From an uncultured Burkholderiaceae bacterium (GTDB lineage: Bacteria > Pseudomonadota > Gammaproteobacteria > Burkholderiales > Burkholderiaceae): a DNA stretch of 43,246 nt. This document shows positions 9,043 through 17,526 of the stretch, piece by piece. A model generated the notes under the pieces. That model worked only from the letters and a program-made list of their open reading frames with translations, did no database searches and had not been told where the DNA came from. The first letter of the stretch is position 1, and every line of letters starts with the position of its first letter. The DNA lies in NCBI GenBank assembly GCA_937871985.1, contig CALMPB010000411.1, positions 1 through 43,246 on the forward strand. Direction: 5' to 3'. A program made the translations under genes and the position numbers.

Positions 9043-9954
9043 ATGCGCGGACTCAATGCTCACGTCACCCTCCAGAAGCTGGAGGTGTTCTGCACCGTTG
9101 CCGAACTGCGCAGCGTCACCCGCGCCGCCGACTACCTGTGCATCACCCAGCCTGTCGTCACCTCCCATATCCGCAGCATGGAGGACAAGCTCGGAGCGAA
9201 GCTCATACGCCGCGAAGGGCGCGGCATCGTGCTGACGCCAACCGGCTTGAAGGTGCTGGAGTGGGCCCAGGATGTCGTGCGGCGCACCCTGGAAATGGAG
9301 CGCGAAATCGGCTCGGCCACGCCCTTCGGCACAGACAAGGTGGTCATCGGCGCCTCGATGAGCGTGGGCACGTACCAACTGCCCGGCCTGATCTGCGACT
9401 TCCAGACGGAACATCCGGACGGCCAGGTCGAGCTATCCATTTCCAACCCCAAGATCGCCCTGGAAGACGCGCGAACCGGCGAATGCGACATGGCGGTGGT
9501 CGTTCTTTCCCCCGAACAGCGCCTGGACGGCCTGACGGTTCATGCGTTATGGAACGAACCGCTGCTCTTGGTCAGCGCGCCGCACAGCAAATGGGTAGGG
9601 CAAACCGCCACGCGCGAGCAAATATCGCAACTGCCGTTCATCAGCACCACCAGTGGGCGGGTCATGAAGCACCTTGAAGAAAGCCTGCTGCGCACCAGCG
9701 GCATCGCCTCCCGGCGCATCGTGCTGGCGCTTGGCCACCCCGAAGCCCAGAAAACGGCCGTGCTGCGCGACTTCGGCGTCTGCCTGTTGTTCCGGTCGGC
9801 CGTGGCCGACGAACTGGAGCGCGGCACTTTGCGCAGCGTCGAAACCCCCGAATTCGGCATGTCCGTCCCCATCTACCTTGCCCACCGGAAAGACAAGAAC
9901 TTTTCCCCGTTCCAGCTCAGGTTCAAAGAACACATGGAATCCGCAAACCCCTAA
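9043..9954 (+). CDS. LysR-family transcriptional regulator
   Basis: A 303-residue protein with the N-terminal winged helix-turn-helix at about residues 9-68. It contains KLEVFCTVAELRSVTRAADYL followed by TQPVVTSHIRSMEDKLGAKL, typical of LysR recognition helices. The rest is a periplasmic-binding-protein-like effector domain with the usual family length. It is transcribed away from the aldehyde dehydrogenase operon, the classic arrangement in which such a regulator controls its divergent neighbours and itself. A palindrome between them (8989-9004) is a likely binding site. The inducer is unknown; by analogy it would be the operon's substrate or an intermediate. Confidence 0.93.
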   Translation: MRGLNAHVTLQKLEVFCTVAELRSVTRAADYLCITQPVVTSHIRSMEDKLGAKLIRREGRGIVLTPTGLKVLEWAQDVVRRTLEMEREIGSATPFGTDKVVIGASMSVGTYQLPGLICDFQTEHPDGQVELSISNPKIALEDARTGECDMAVVVLSPEQRLDGLTVHALWNEPLLLVSAPHSKWVGQTATREQISQLPFISTTSGRVMKHLEESLLRTSGIASRRIVLALGHPEAQKTAVLRDFGVCLLFRSAVADELERGTLRSVETPEFGMSVPIYLAHRKDKNFSPFQLRFKEHMESANP

Positions 9955-10115
9955 AGCCCTCCATGGGCGCGGGTGCCCCCCATGAATGCCGGCCAGGAAG
10001 GCTGGCGCCGGGCCGATGACAGCTCGTCCTCCCGGCGGCAAGCCCGCCTTACGGGAAACTGGACAAAACCCGCCGGCCTGTGCGTAAATCTGCGTTCTTG
10101 AGTCAGGAGAAAAAC

Positions 10116-10715
10116 ATGGAGAAAAATCGCCTGGAAGCCTTCAGCGACGGTGTGCTGGCGATCATCATCACCATCATGGTGCTCGAAATGAAGGTGCCGC
10201 ACGAGCCCACCTTTCCCGCGCTGCTGTCGGTGCTGCCCGTATTCCTCAGCTACGTATTGAGCTTCATCTACATAGGCATCTACTGGAACAACCATCACCA
10301 CATGCTGCACCTGGCCGACAAAGTCAACGGCGCCATCCTGTGGAGCAATCTTCATCTGCTGTTCTGGCTTTCGCTGCTGCCCTTCACCACCGGCTGGATG
10401 GGCGAAAACCACTTCGCCCCCGTCACGCTGTTCCTGTATGGCGTAAACCTGCTGTGCTGCGCCATTGCCTATGTCATTCTGCAAAGCCGCATCATCAAGC
10501 AGCAAGGGCCGGGCTCGATGCTGGCGCATGCGGTCAGCCGCGACACCAAGGGCAAAATCTCCCCCGTCCTGTATCTGCTCGGCATCGGCACCTCGTTCGT
10601 ATCACCATGGCTATCCGGCGCGTTCTACGTCATCGTCGCCCTCCTGTGGCTAATACCCGACAGGCGGGTGGAAAGGGAAATCGCGCAGCATATTTCCCAG
10701 AAGCCTCCTCAATAG
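10116..10715 (+). CDS. TMEM175/DUF1211 family membrane protein (putative potassium channel)
   Basis: The start at 10116 (MEKNRLEAFSDGVLAIIITI) follows an AGGAG ribosome site. The 199-residue product is highly hydrophobic with about six membrane segments. The N-terminal R-x3-FSDGVLAI motif is the hallmark of bacterial TMEM175 homologues, where this first helix lines a potassium-selective pore. The polar NNHHHM sequence follows the third helix. Family members are small tetrameric channels, so a potassium leak role is likely from family knowledge, not shown here. It stands alone in its direction before the LpxO-like gene, 202 bases away. The preceding gap (9955-10115) shows nothing beyond the ribosome site. 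Confidence 0.85.
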   Translation: MEKNRLEAFSDGVLAIIITIMVLEMKVPHEPTFPALLSVLPVFLSYVLSFIYIGIYWNNHHHMLHLADKVNGAILWSNLHLLFWLSLLPFTTGWMGENHFAPVTLFLYGVNLLCCAIAYVILQSRIIKQQGPGSMLAHAVSRDTKGKISPVLYLLGIGTSFVSPWLSGAFYVIVALLWLIPDRRVEREIAQHISQKPPQ

Positions 10716-10917
10716 CCTCGCCAGCAAGCGGAACGGGCCTCCCAGGCCCCCGGAAGCCCGAAACCGGGCGTGCCGGCGGTGACGGCAAACGGCAAGAGGC
10801 CGCCCTTTTATCAAGGCATTCGGCGCCCCTTGGCATACAATTACCGCATCGCGCCCCCAAGCGGCCGGCCGGGTCCTGCGCGGCCAGGCCATAGATTCTT
10901 CTTATGCATTCATCGTC

Positions 10918-11817
10918 ATGATCAAAATCCTTGTTGTGCTCTTCATTGCAGCCAGCGTCCTCTATGTGCATTTCCGCGGCAAGGTGCGCTTCCGGTTCTT
11001 CCGCCAGCTTTCGGATCACTCCAGCTTCATGGCGCCCATCAATGCATTCCTGTACATGTTCTCCAAAGTGCCGGATCGCGCCTACCATTCGCAGGACGAA
11101 TTCCCTGAACTCAAGGCGCTCACCAGCCGCTGGCAGGAAATCCGCGACGAAGCGCTGACGCTGCAAGGCCATATCAAAAGCTCGCAAAAGCTCGACGACC
11201 TGGGCTTCAACTCGTTCTTCAGCCGGGGCTGGAAGCGCTTCTACCTTAAGTGGTACAGCGACAATCACGAGTCGGCGCGCCAGCTTTGCCCCAGGACCAC
11301 CGAGATCCTCAACGGCATCCCCAGCATCAAGGCCGCCATGTTCGCCGAGCTGCCGCCCGGCAGCAAGCTGATGAAGCACCGCGACCCCTACGCCGGCTCG
11401 ATCCGCTACCACCTCGGCCTGGTCACGCCCAACGACGACCGCTGCTTCATCAACGTGGACGGCATTCCCTACAGTTGGCGCGACGGCGAGGCGGTGCTGT
11501 TCGACGAAACCTTCATCCACTACGCCGAGAACCAGTCGGAAGCGGATCGCATCATTCTGTTCTGCGACGTAGAACGGCCCATGAAGTACCGCTGGGCGGC
11601 CGCCGTCAACCATTGGTTTGCGCGCAACGTCATGGCCGCCGCCTCGTCGCCCAACGACGACAACGACCGCACCGGCGGCCTGAACCGCTCGTTCAAATAC
11701 ATCCAGAAGTTCCGCCTGGCGGGCAAGCAACTCAAGCAAAAGAACAAGCCGCTGTATTACGTCATCAAGTGGCTGCTGCTGGCCGGCATTCCCATTGGGC
11801 TGATCTCGCTGCTCTAA
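10918..11817 (+). CDS. lpxO: LpxO-like aspartyl/asparaginyl beta-hydroxylase (lipid A 2-hydroxylase)
   Basis: A 299-residue protein with an N-terminal membrane helix (MIKILVVLFIAASVLYVHF) and a C-terminal one (LYYVIKWLLLAGIPIGLISL). In between lies an Fe(II)/2-oxoglutarate dioxygenase domain of the aspartyl/asparaginyl hydroxylase type. The iron ligands are visible as His154 and Asp156 in KHRDPYAG and His201 in FIHYAEN. LpxO hydroxylates the 2-position of a secondary acyl chain on lipid A in the inner membrane. Topology and length match that enzyme well. Another acyl or peptidyl substrate cannot be excluded. The 202 bases upstream show no clear promoter. Confidence 0.85.
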   Translation: MIKILVVLFIAASVLYVHFRGKVRFRFFRQLSDHSSFMAPINAFLYMFSKVPDRAYHSQDEFPELKALTSRWQEIRDEALTLQGHIKSSQKLDDLGFNSFFSRGWKRFYLKWYSDNHESARQLCPRTTEILNGIPSIKAAMFAELPPGSKLMKHRDPYAGSIRYHLGLVTPNDDRCFINVDGIPYSWRDGEAVLFDETFIHYAENQSEADRIILFCDVERPMKYRWAAAVNHWFARNVMAAASSPNDDNDRTGGLNRSFKYIQKFRLAGKQLKQKNKPLYYVIKWLLLAGIPIGLISLL

Positions 11818-11899
11818 AGAGACGTGGGTGGACGGCCGCCCACAACACCCCATATCCAATAAAACCGCCTGCGCCTTGGCTACGCAAGGCCCCGAACCC

Positions 11900-12343
11900 A
11901 TGACCGCAATGCGCACCAGCAAAGACCGAATCCGGCACACCCTGCTTTTCGAAGCCATCGCACTGGCCATCGTCACTCCCGCCGGCGCGCTGCTTTTCGA
12001 CCTGCCCTTTGCCAGCATGGGCATCCTCAGCGTGCTCGCTTCCCTCGTGGCGACCGTCTGGAACTACCTGTACAACTACGGCTTCGATCACGCCTTGCTC
12101 CGGCTGACCGGATCGACGGCGAAAAGCCTGCCGCTGCGGGTATTCCACGCCGTGGCCTTCGAAGCCGGCATGCTGGCCATCATGCTGCCGCTGGTGGCCT
12201 GGTATCTTGGCATCAGTCTTTATACGGCCTTCATGATGGACATCCTGCTGGCCGTCTTCTTCATGGTCTACGCCTTCATCTTCAACTATGCCTACGACTG
12301 GGCATTCCCGATAAAAACCGCTCAGGTAAAGACCCAGTCGTAG
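11900..12343 (+). CDS. PACE family (AceI-like) small multidrug efflux protein
   Basis: Taking the ATG at 11900 gives 147 residues, the usual PACE length; the frame is open upstream to 11828 but those residues are not family-like. Four membrane helices are predicted from two bacterial-transmembrane-pair repeats. The first repeat has RIRHTLLFEAIAL and the second RVFHAVAFEAGML, each carrying the R-x2-H-x3-FE motif that defines the family. The Glu in the first helix is known to be essential for proton-coupled chlorhexidine export in AceI. Substrates here are unknown. The gene lies 82 bases after lpxO and may be read with it. Confidence 0.85.
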   Translation: MTAMRTSKDRIRHTLLFEAIALAIVTPAGALLFDLPFASMGILSVLASLVATVWNYLYNYGFDHALLRLTGSTAKSLPLRVFHAVAFEAGMLAIMLPLVAWYLGISLYTAFMMDILLAVFFMVYAFIFNYAYDWAFPIKTAQVKTQS

Positions 12344-12459
12344 CGGCCCACGCCGGCAACTTCCCCGCCGCGCACCTGTTTGACGCATCCGCTCCGATAT
12401 AGCGGTGCGCGGGCGCACCATCATCAACCATAGCTGCGCCGCGACGCGCGAAATCACCG

Positions 12460-12540
12460 CCCCCCAAAGGGGCGTTCCGCATTGGGGCGGCCCAAATTAA
12501 AACAGTCCCCCGAGGGGGCCTTTTTGCCTTGGGGCGGCCC
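12460..12540. repeat. Two-copy imperfect tandem repeat, about 47 bp period
   Basis: Two units each begin with a C5/G4-5 mini-hairpin and end with TTGGGGCGGCCC (12482-12493 and 12529-12540). The units share order and spacing, with divergence in the middle. The second unit contains the terminator-like hairpin listed separately. It lies in the 295-base gap before urtA, downstream of the PACE gene. It looks like a small dispersed intergenic element rather than coding DNA; no other copy was noticed in this window. Confidence 0.6.
12507..12525 (+). terminator. Candidate rho-independent terminator before the urea cluster
   Basis: A C4/G4 stem with loop CGAG (12507-12518) is followed by CC and five T residues. 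It would end transcription from the lpxO/PACE side and insulate the urtA promoter, which starts 27 bases further on. The stem is short, so efficiency is uncertain. Confidence 0.5.
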
Positions 12541-12551
12541 TACGGTAAAAA

Positions 12552-12568
12552 CTGGCACGGTTATTGCT
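12552..12568 (+). promoter_or_regulatory. Sigma-54 (RpoN) promoter for urtA
   Basis: CTGGCACGGTTATTGCT matches the sigma-54 consensus (YTGGCAC, N5, TTGCW) at every conserved base. The -24 GG (12554-12555) and -12 GC (12566-12567) are exactly 12 bases apart. The predicted start near 12579 leaves a 60-base leader to the urtA ATG. Sigma-54 promoters need an enhancer-binding activator; NtrC is expected for urea genes. A clear NtrC site was not found by eye. Confidence 0.8.
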
Positions 12569-12638
12569 TAGTGTGGTGTATCGGGCATTGTGCATCGCGG
12601 GCCCGCCATCGACTGTCCTTCTTTTATTTGGAGCCATC

Positions 12639-13889
12639 ATGCAACGTAGACGAGTTCTCAAGCAACTAACCGCCGCCAGCCTGTTCGCCCTGTCGGGCTG
12701 GATCCCGCAAGTGTTTGCCGCCGATACGATCAAAGTAGGCATTCTTCACTCCTTATCCGGCACGATGGCGATTTCCGAAACGTCGCTCAAAGACGTCGCG
12801 TTGATGACCATAGAAGAAATCAACGCCCATGGCGGCGTCATGGGCAAGAAACTGGAGCCCGTCATCGTCGACCCCGCCTCCAACTGGCCTCTTTTTGCCG
12901 AAAAGGCGCGCCAGCTCCTGGCGCAGGACAAGGTGGCGGTCGTCTTCGGCTGCTGGACGTCCGTCTCGCGCAAATCCGTACTGCCGGTTTTCAAGGAGTT
13001 GAACGGCCTGCTGTTCTACCCTGTGCAATACGAAGGCGAAGAGCTGGAGAAAAATGTGTTCTATACCGGGGCGGCGCCCAACCAGCAGGCCATTCCCGCC
13101 GTCGAGTACCTGATGAGCGAAGATGGAGGCGGAGCAAAACGGTTCGTCCTGCTTGGCACCGACTACGTCTATCCCAGGACGACCAACAAGATCCTGCGTT
13201 CATTCCTGCACTCGAAGGGCGTCAAGGACAGCGACATCAAAGAGATCTACACACCGTTCGGCCACTCCGACTACCAGACCATCGTGGCGGACATCAAGCA
13301 ATTTTCCGCGGGAGGGAAAACGGCCGTCATTTCCACCATCAACGGCGACTCGAACGTGCCGTTCTATAAAGAACTGGGCAATGCCGGAATCAAAGCCACC
13401 GATATCCCGGTCATCGCATTCTCGGTGGGCGAGGAAGAACTCAGAGGCGTGGATACCAAGCCCTTGGTCGGGAACCTGGCAGCCTGGAACTACTTCGAAT
13501 CCATCAAGAATCCGGTGAACGCCGACTTCGTCAAGAAGTGGAAGGCCTACGCAAAGGCGAAGAACCTGCCCAATGCCGGCACCGCGGTCACCAACGACCC
13601 CATGGAAGCCACCTATATCGGCATCAATATGTGGAAGCAGGCCGTCGAAAAGGCCAAGTCGACCGATGTGGACAAAGTCATTGCCGCCATGGGCGGGCAG
13701 ACATTCAAGGCGCCGGACGGCTTCACGGTGGAAATGGACAAGACCAACCATCACCTTCACAAACCGGTCTTCATTGGCGAAATCAGGGCCGACGGCCAGT
13801 TCAATATCGTCTGGAAAACCCAAGGTCCCATCCGTGCACAACCTTGGAGCCCATACATCCCCGGCAATGAAAGCAAGCAAGGCCTTTGA
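12639..13889 (+). CDS. urtA: Urea ABC transporter substrate-binding protein UrtA
   Basis: The start at 12639 (MQRRRVLKQLTAASLFALSG) follows a GGAG site. The N-terminus has a twin-arginine-like motif (RRRVLK) before the hydrophobic segment and an AXA-type cleavage site near VFAAD, so Tat export is possible. The 416-residue protein is of the Leu/Ile/Val-type binding fold with UrtA-typical segments such as VGILHSLSGTMAISE, VFGCWTSVSRKSVLPVFKE and LLFYPVQYEGEE. It binds urea in the periplasm for UrtBCDE. First gene of the cluster, 60 bases after the predicted transcription start of a sigma-54 promoter. Confident assignment from sequence plus the adjacent permeases and urease. Confidence 0.96.
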   Translation: MQRRRVLKQLTAASLFALSGWIPQVFAADTIKVGILHSLSGTMAISETSLKDVALMTIEEINAHGGVMGKKLEPVIVDPASNWPLFAEKARQLLAQDKVAVVFGCWTSVSRKSVLPVFKELNGLLFYPVQYEGEELEKNVFYTGAAPNQQAIPAVEYLMSEDGGGAKRFVLLGTDYVYPRTTNKILRSFLHSKGVKDSDIKEIYTPFGHSDYQTIVADIKQFSAGGKTAVISTINGDSNVPFYKELGNAGIKATDIPVIAFSVGEEELRGVDTKPLVGNLAAWNYFESIKNPVNADFVKKWKAYAKAKNLPNAGTAVTNDPMEATYIGINMWKQAVEKAKSTDVDKVIAAMGGQTFKAPDGFTVEMDKTNHHLHKPVFIGEIRADGQFNIVWKTQGPIRAQPWSPYIPGNESKQGL

Positions 13890-13925
13890 TTGGCCAGGCC
13901 CGTCATGTTCACGAATGGACCCGCC

Positions 13926-15554
13926 ATGTTCATCGCCACGGTCCGGACGATCGTCCTCGCGCTGCTTCTGGCATTGCTGCTGTCGGCGGCGGCCATGGCG
14001 GCCGGAGCCGGCACCGTCGACCCGGCGCTGCTCGCCCCCCTGGCGAGCGGCGATACCCGCGCCAAGCTGCAGACCATCGAGCAGCTTGGCGGCTCCTCCA
14101 GCCCGGAAGCCGTCACTGTGCTGGAGGCATTGGGCAGCGACAAGCTGTACGTCACCGCGCAGGGAAAAATCCTCGTCTCGGACGACGCAAAGCTTGCCGT
14201 CGATCCACTTACCGGCCAGGAGCAGGGCTTGCCTCAGGATGCGGAAGCGATAGTCATCAACAACCGCTTGCGCAGCGCCATCGCGGACGCCCTGGCCGAA
14301 TCCCGGATATTCTCGAAAGCAGCGAAGATACGCCTTGCGGCGGCCAGGCGCCTTCAAAAAAGCAGCGACCCGGCTGCGCTGCCGCTCATCATGCGCGCAT
14401 TGGAACACGAAGCAGACCCCCAGGTGCGCACCGCTTTGGAAACAGCGCAGGCCGGCCTGGAACTGAAAAGCCCCGATCCCGCCGTTCGCGAACATGCCGT
14501 GAACCTGCTTGGCTCGGCAACCAATGCCGCCTTTCGCCCCGCTCTGGCCGCCTTGCTCGTGCGGGACGCGAACGGCGCCTATGCCGAGCCCGATGCAAAC
14601 GTGCGTGCCAGCGCGGCAGCCGCGATCTCGCATATCGACAGGCATTTGGCCACCATAGAATGGGCCGGCAATATTTTTTACGGCGTCAGCCTGGGCAGCG
14701 TACTGCTTCTGGCGGCATTGGGACTGGCCATTACTTTCGGACTGATGGGCGTCATCAACATGGCCCACGGCGAACTGCTGATGATAGGCGCGTACATCAC
14801 CTACGCTGTCCAGCTTCTGTTCCAGCGGTTCGCCCCCGCGTGGCTGGATTGGTATGTGCTGGCCGCCCTGCCCGCGGCTTTCCTGGCGACAGCCGCAATA
14901 GGCATGGCCCTGGAACGCACGGTAATCCGCCGGCTGTACGGCCGATCGCTTGAAACCCTGCTGGCGACCTGGGGCATCAGCCTCATCCTGATGCAGGCTG
15001 TCCGAACCCTGTTCGGCGCGCAAAACGTCGAAGTCGCCAACCCATCCTGGATGTCCGGCGGCATTACGGTGCTTGGCGGACTGGTGCTCAGCTACAACCG
15101 TCTTGCCATCATCGTCTTCGCCTTTCTGGTCGTCGCTTTTGTGTGGCTGATACTGAACCATACGCGCATTGGCTTGTTCGTGCGCGCCATTACCCAGAAC
15201 CGGCAGATGGCGGACTGCGTAGGCGTTCCCACGGGCCGCATCGACATGCTGGCCTTCGGCATCGGCTCGGGCATAGCCGGCCTGGGCGGGGTGGCATTGT
15301 CCCAGTTGGGCAATGTGGGACCCGATCTGGGGCAGAACTATATCGTCGACTCGTTCATGGTGGTCGTGCTTGGAGGCGTCGGGCAACTGGCCGGCACCGT
15401 CATTGCCGCAATGGGCCTGGGCGGCGTCAACAAGCTTATGGAGCCCTATGCAGGTCCCGTCATCGCAAAAATTGCCATCCTGGTGCTGATCGTGCTGTTC
15501 GTACAGAAACGCCCGCAAGGGCTGTTCGCACCTCGGGGGAGAAGCGCGGAATGA
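13926..15554 (+). CDS. urtB: Urea ABC transporter permease UrtB (long form)
   Basis: The chosen ATG at 13926 gives 542 residues starting with a signal-like segment (MFIATVRTIVLALLLALLLS). ATG 13905 or TTG 13890 in the same frame are alternatives. About residues 30-245 form a helical, Ala/Leu-rich extracytoplasmic domain with HEAT-like pairs (for example KIRLAAARRLQKSSDPAALP and DPQVRTALETAQAGL). The remainder is a LivH-type permease with about eight membrane helices, including GLAITFGLMGVINMAHGELL and GSGIAGLGGVALSQ. It forms the channel with UrtC. Its TGA overlaps the urtC ATG by four bases. Confidence 0.94.
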   Translation: MFIATVRTIVLALLLALLLSAAAMAAGAGTVDPALLAPLASGDTRAKLQTIEQLGGSSSPEAVTVLEALGSDKLYVTAQGKILVSDDAKLAVDPLTGQEQGLPQDAEAIVINNRLRSAIADALAESRIFSKAAKIRLAAARRLQKSSDPAALPLIMRALEHEADPQVRTALETAQAGLELKSPDPAVREHAVNLLGSATNAAFRPALAALLVRDANGAYAEPDANVRASAAAAISHIDRHLATIEWAGNIFYGVSLGSVLLLAALGLAITFGLMGVINMAHGELLMIGAYITYAVQLLFQRFAPAWLDWYVLAALPAAFLATAAIGMALERTVIRRLYGRSLETLLATWGISLILMQAVRTLFGAQNVEVANPSWMSGGITVLGGLVLSYNRLAIIVFAFLVVAFVWLILNHTRIGLFVRAITQNRQMADCVGVPTGRIDMLAFGIGSGIAGLGGVALSQLGNVGPDLGQNYIVDSFMVVVLGGVGQLAGTVIAAMGLGGVNKLMEPYAGPVIAKIAILVLIVLFVQKRPQGLFAPRGRSAE

Positions 15555-16678
15555 TCTCTGTCCACCACCACCGCTCGAGCCGGCACTCCTTGCAACCGAA
15601 CCTGTTTTCCCCGGCGGCCTGGACCGCGCTGCTGATTGCCGTCGTCATTCTGGCATTGCTGCCGCTGATGAACCTGTCGTTTCCAGCGGGCCATCCGCTG
15701 CATATCTCGTCATACGCAGTCAGCCTGATCGGCAAGTTCATGTGCTACGCCATGGCCGCGCTGGCGCTGGACCTGGTCTGGGGCTACGCCGGCATACTAT
15801 CGCTGGGCCATGGCGTATTCTTCGCGCTGGGAGGCTACGCGCTGGGCATGTACCTGATGCGGTCCATCAGCCAGGACGGCGGCCAGCCAGCCGGGCTTCC
15901 AGGTTTCATGACCTTCCTGAGCTGGCACGACTTTCCCTGGTATTGGGCGTTTACCGACCACTTCCTGTACGCCGTTTTGCTGGTCGTCCTGGTTCCGGGC
16001 GCGCTGGCCTTCGTTTTTGGATATCTGGCCTTTCGCTCCCGCATCAAGGGCGTGTACTTTTCCATCATCACACAGGCCCTGACCTATGCCGCCATGCTGC
16101 TTTTCTTCCGCAACGAGACCGGGTTCGGCGGCAACAACGGCTTCACGGGATTCAACCGCATCCTGGGTTTCGACATTACCTCGCCCCAGACCCGGGCAGC
16201 GCTCTATTGGACAACGCTGCTCATGCTGGCGGGCTCCCTGGTGGCGGCTCGCGCCATCACCCAGTCCAAGCTTGGGCGCGTCCTGACGGCGCTGCGGGAT
16301 TCCGAAAGCCGGCTGCGCTTCATCGGCTACGATCCCGCCGGCTTCAAGCTCTTCGTCTGGGTCGTCTCGGCCATCCTGTGCGGAATTGCGGGCGCCCTGT
16401 ACGTGCCTCAGGTCGGCATCATCAATCCCAGCGAAATGTCCACGCAGAATTCGATAGAAATGGTCATCTGGGTGGCTACCGGAGGCCGGGGAACCTTGAT
16501 CGGCCCCATCGTGGGAGCGGGGGTGGTGAATGGCCTCAAGACCTGGTTCACGAGCGCGCTTCCCGAGTTCTGGCTATACGCGCTGGGCCTGATTTTCGTG
16601 CTGACGACGATGTTCCTGCCCCAAGGCATCGTGGGGCTTGTGCGTCGGATTGCGCAAGGCCGTTTTGGAAGGAAATGA
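15551..16678 (+). CDS. urtC: Urea ABC transporter permease UrtC
   Basis: The 375-residue LivM-type permease starts at the ATG overlapping the urtB stop (ATGA), with GGGGAGA a few bases ahead. The open frame extends upstream inside urtB but is not used. It has about nine membrane helices. Family landmarks are LDLVWGYAGILSLGHGVFFALGGY and the GTLIGPIVGAGVVNGLKTWF region; UrtC-typical sequence AMLLFFRNETGFGGNNGFTG is also present. It pairs with UrtB in the inner membrane to move urea inward. The stop is one base before the urtD ATG. Confident assignment. Confidence 0.95.
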   Translation: MISVHHHRSSRHSLQPNLFSPAAWTALLIAVVILALLPLMNLSFPAGHPLHISSYAVSLIGKFMCYAMAALALDLVWGYAGILSLGHGVFFALGGYALGMYLMRSISQDGGQPAGLPGFMTFLSWHDFPWYWAFTDHFLYAVLLVVLVPGALAFVFGYLAFRSRIKGVYFSIITQALTYAAMLLFFRNETGFGGNNGFTGFNRILGFDITSPQTRAALYWTTLLMLAGSLVAARAITQSKLGRVLTALRDSESRLRFIGYDPAGFKLFVWVVSAILCGIAGALYVPQVGIINPSEMSTQNSIEMVIWVATGGRGTLIGPIVGAGVVNGLKTWFTSALPEFWLYALGLIFVLTTMFLPQGIVGLVRRIAQGRFGRK

Positions 16679-16679
16679 C

Positions 16680-17525
16680 ATGAATCCCGCCCACCCAGCC
16701 CAGGCCGGCGACACCTACGACGAGGGCGCCGGCGGCAATGCCTCGTACGGCCGCCCGGCGCCGTCCGGCGTCGACACCACCCACGGCGTCATCGTGTATC
16801 TGGACGGAATCACCGTCGATTTCGACGGCTTCAGGGCGCTGAACAACCTGACCCTGGATATCGGCGTCGGCGAACTGCGATGCATCATCGGCCCCAACGG
16901 CGCGGGAAAAACCACGATGATGGACGTCATCACAGGCAAGACCCGGCCTACCTCCGGCACGGCCTTCTTCGGGCAGAACATCGATCTGTCCACGCTCAGC
17001 GAAGCGCAAATCGCCCATGCGGGCATCGGCAGGAAATTCCAGAGGCCCACCATTTTCGAAAACCACACCGTTTTCGAAAACCTGGAGCTGGCCATGAAAG
17101 CCGACAAGCGCATCGCGCCGACCTTGTTCGCGCGGCTATCCAGCGAGCAGATCGATGCCATTGAAGCCACGCTGGAAGTGATACGCCTGAAGGAATCGGC
17201 ACGGCGCCTTGCCGGCCTGCTCTCCCATGGGCAGAAGCAATGGCTGGAAATCGGCATGCTGCTCATGCAGGAACCGCAGCTGCTCTTGCTGGACGAACCT
17301 GTGGCGGGAATGACCGACGCCGAAACGGAGCGCACCAGCGAGCTGCTGAACGAACTGAAAGGCCGCCACTCGCTGATGGTGGTCGAGCACGACATGGATT
17401 TCGTAGCCCGTATCGCGGGCCGGGGCAAAGTGACCGTGCTGCACGAGGGCTCGGTGCTGGCCGAAGGCACCATGGAACAAGTCCAGTCCGACCAGCGGGT
17501 CGTCGAAGTCTATCTGGGGCGCTGA
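16680..17525 (+). CDS. urtD: Urea ABC transporter ATP-binding protein UrtD
   Basis: The start at 16680 follows GGAAGGA and yields 281 residues. About 30 poorly conserved residues precede the ABC domain. Walker A is GPNGAGKTT, the signature loop is LSHGQKQWLEIG (a UrtD/LivG-like variant of LSGGQ), and Walker B is LLLLDEPVAGM with the catalytic Glu, followed by the switch His in VVEHDMDF. It energises urea uptake as a heterodimer with UrtE on the cytoplasmic face. It sits one base after urtC and one base before urtE. Confident from motifs and order. Confidence 0.96.
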   Translation: MNPAHPAQAGDTYDEGAGGNASYGRPAPSGVDTTHGVIVYLDGITVDFDGFRALNNLTLDIGVGELRCIIGPNGAGKTTMMDVITGKTRPTSGTAFFGQNIDLSTLSEAQIAHAGIGRKFQRPTIFENHTVFENLELAMKADKRIAPTLFARLSSEQIDAIEATLEVIRLKESARRLAGLLSHGQKQWLEIGMLLMQEPQLLLLDEPVAGMTDAETERTSELLNELKGRHSLMVVEHDMDFVARIAGRGKVTVLHEGSVLAEGTMEQVQSDQRVVEVYLGR

Positions 17526-17526
17526 C

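Noticed and set aside
10716..10917. Possible terminator or small gene between the TMEM175-like and LpxO-like genes
   Set aside because: Only a weak five-pair GGCGG/CCGCC stem with a very long loop precedes a short T-run, and no open frame has a convincing start.
10630..12024. Minus-strand open frame (464 codons) across the LpxO-like gene
   Set aside because: The LpxO-like protein has clear iron ligands and membrane helices, whereas this frame has only low-complexity composition.
12404..12419. Inverted repeat GGTGCG-CGGG-CGCACC as a possible NtrC enhancer
   Set aside because: NtrC sites have GCAC on the left and GTGC on the right with about five bases between; here the arms are in the opposite order, so it is at best a hairpin.
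13200..15518. Long minus-strand open frame (772 codons) across urtA and urtB
   Set aside because: It lies antisense to well-supported transport genes and its residue make-up (rich in His, Gln, Asp, Gly) is typical of a GC-rich shadow frame without any recognisable domain.
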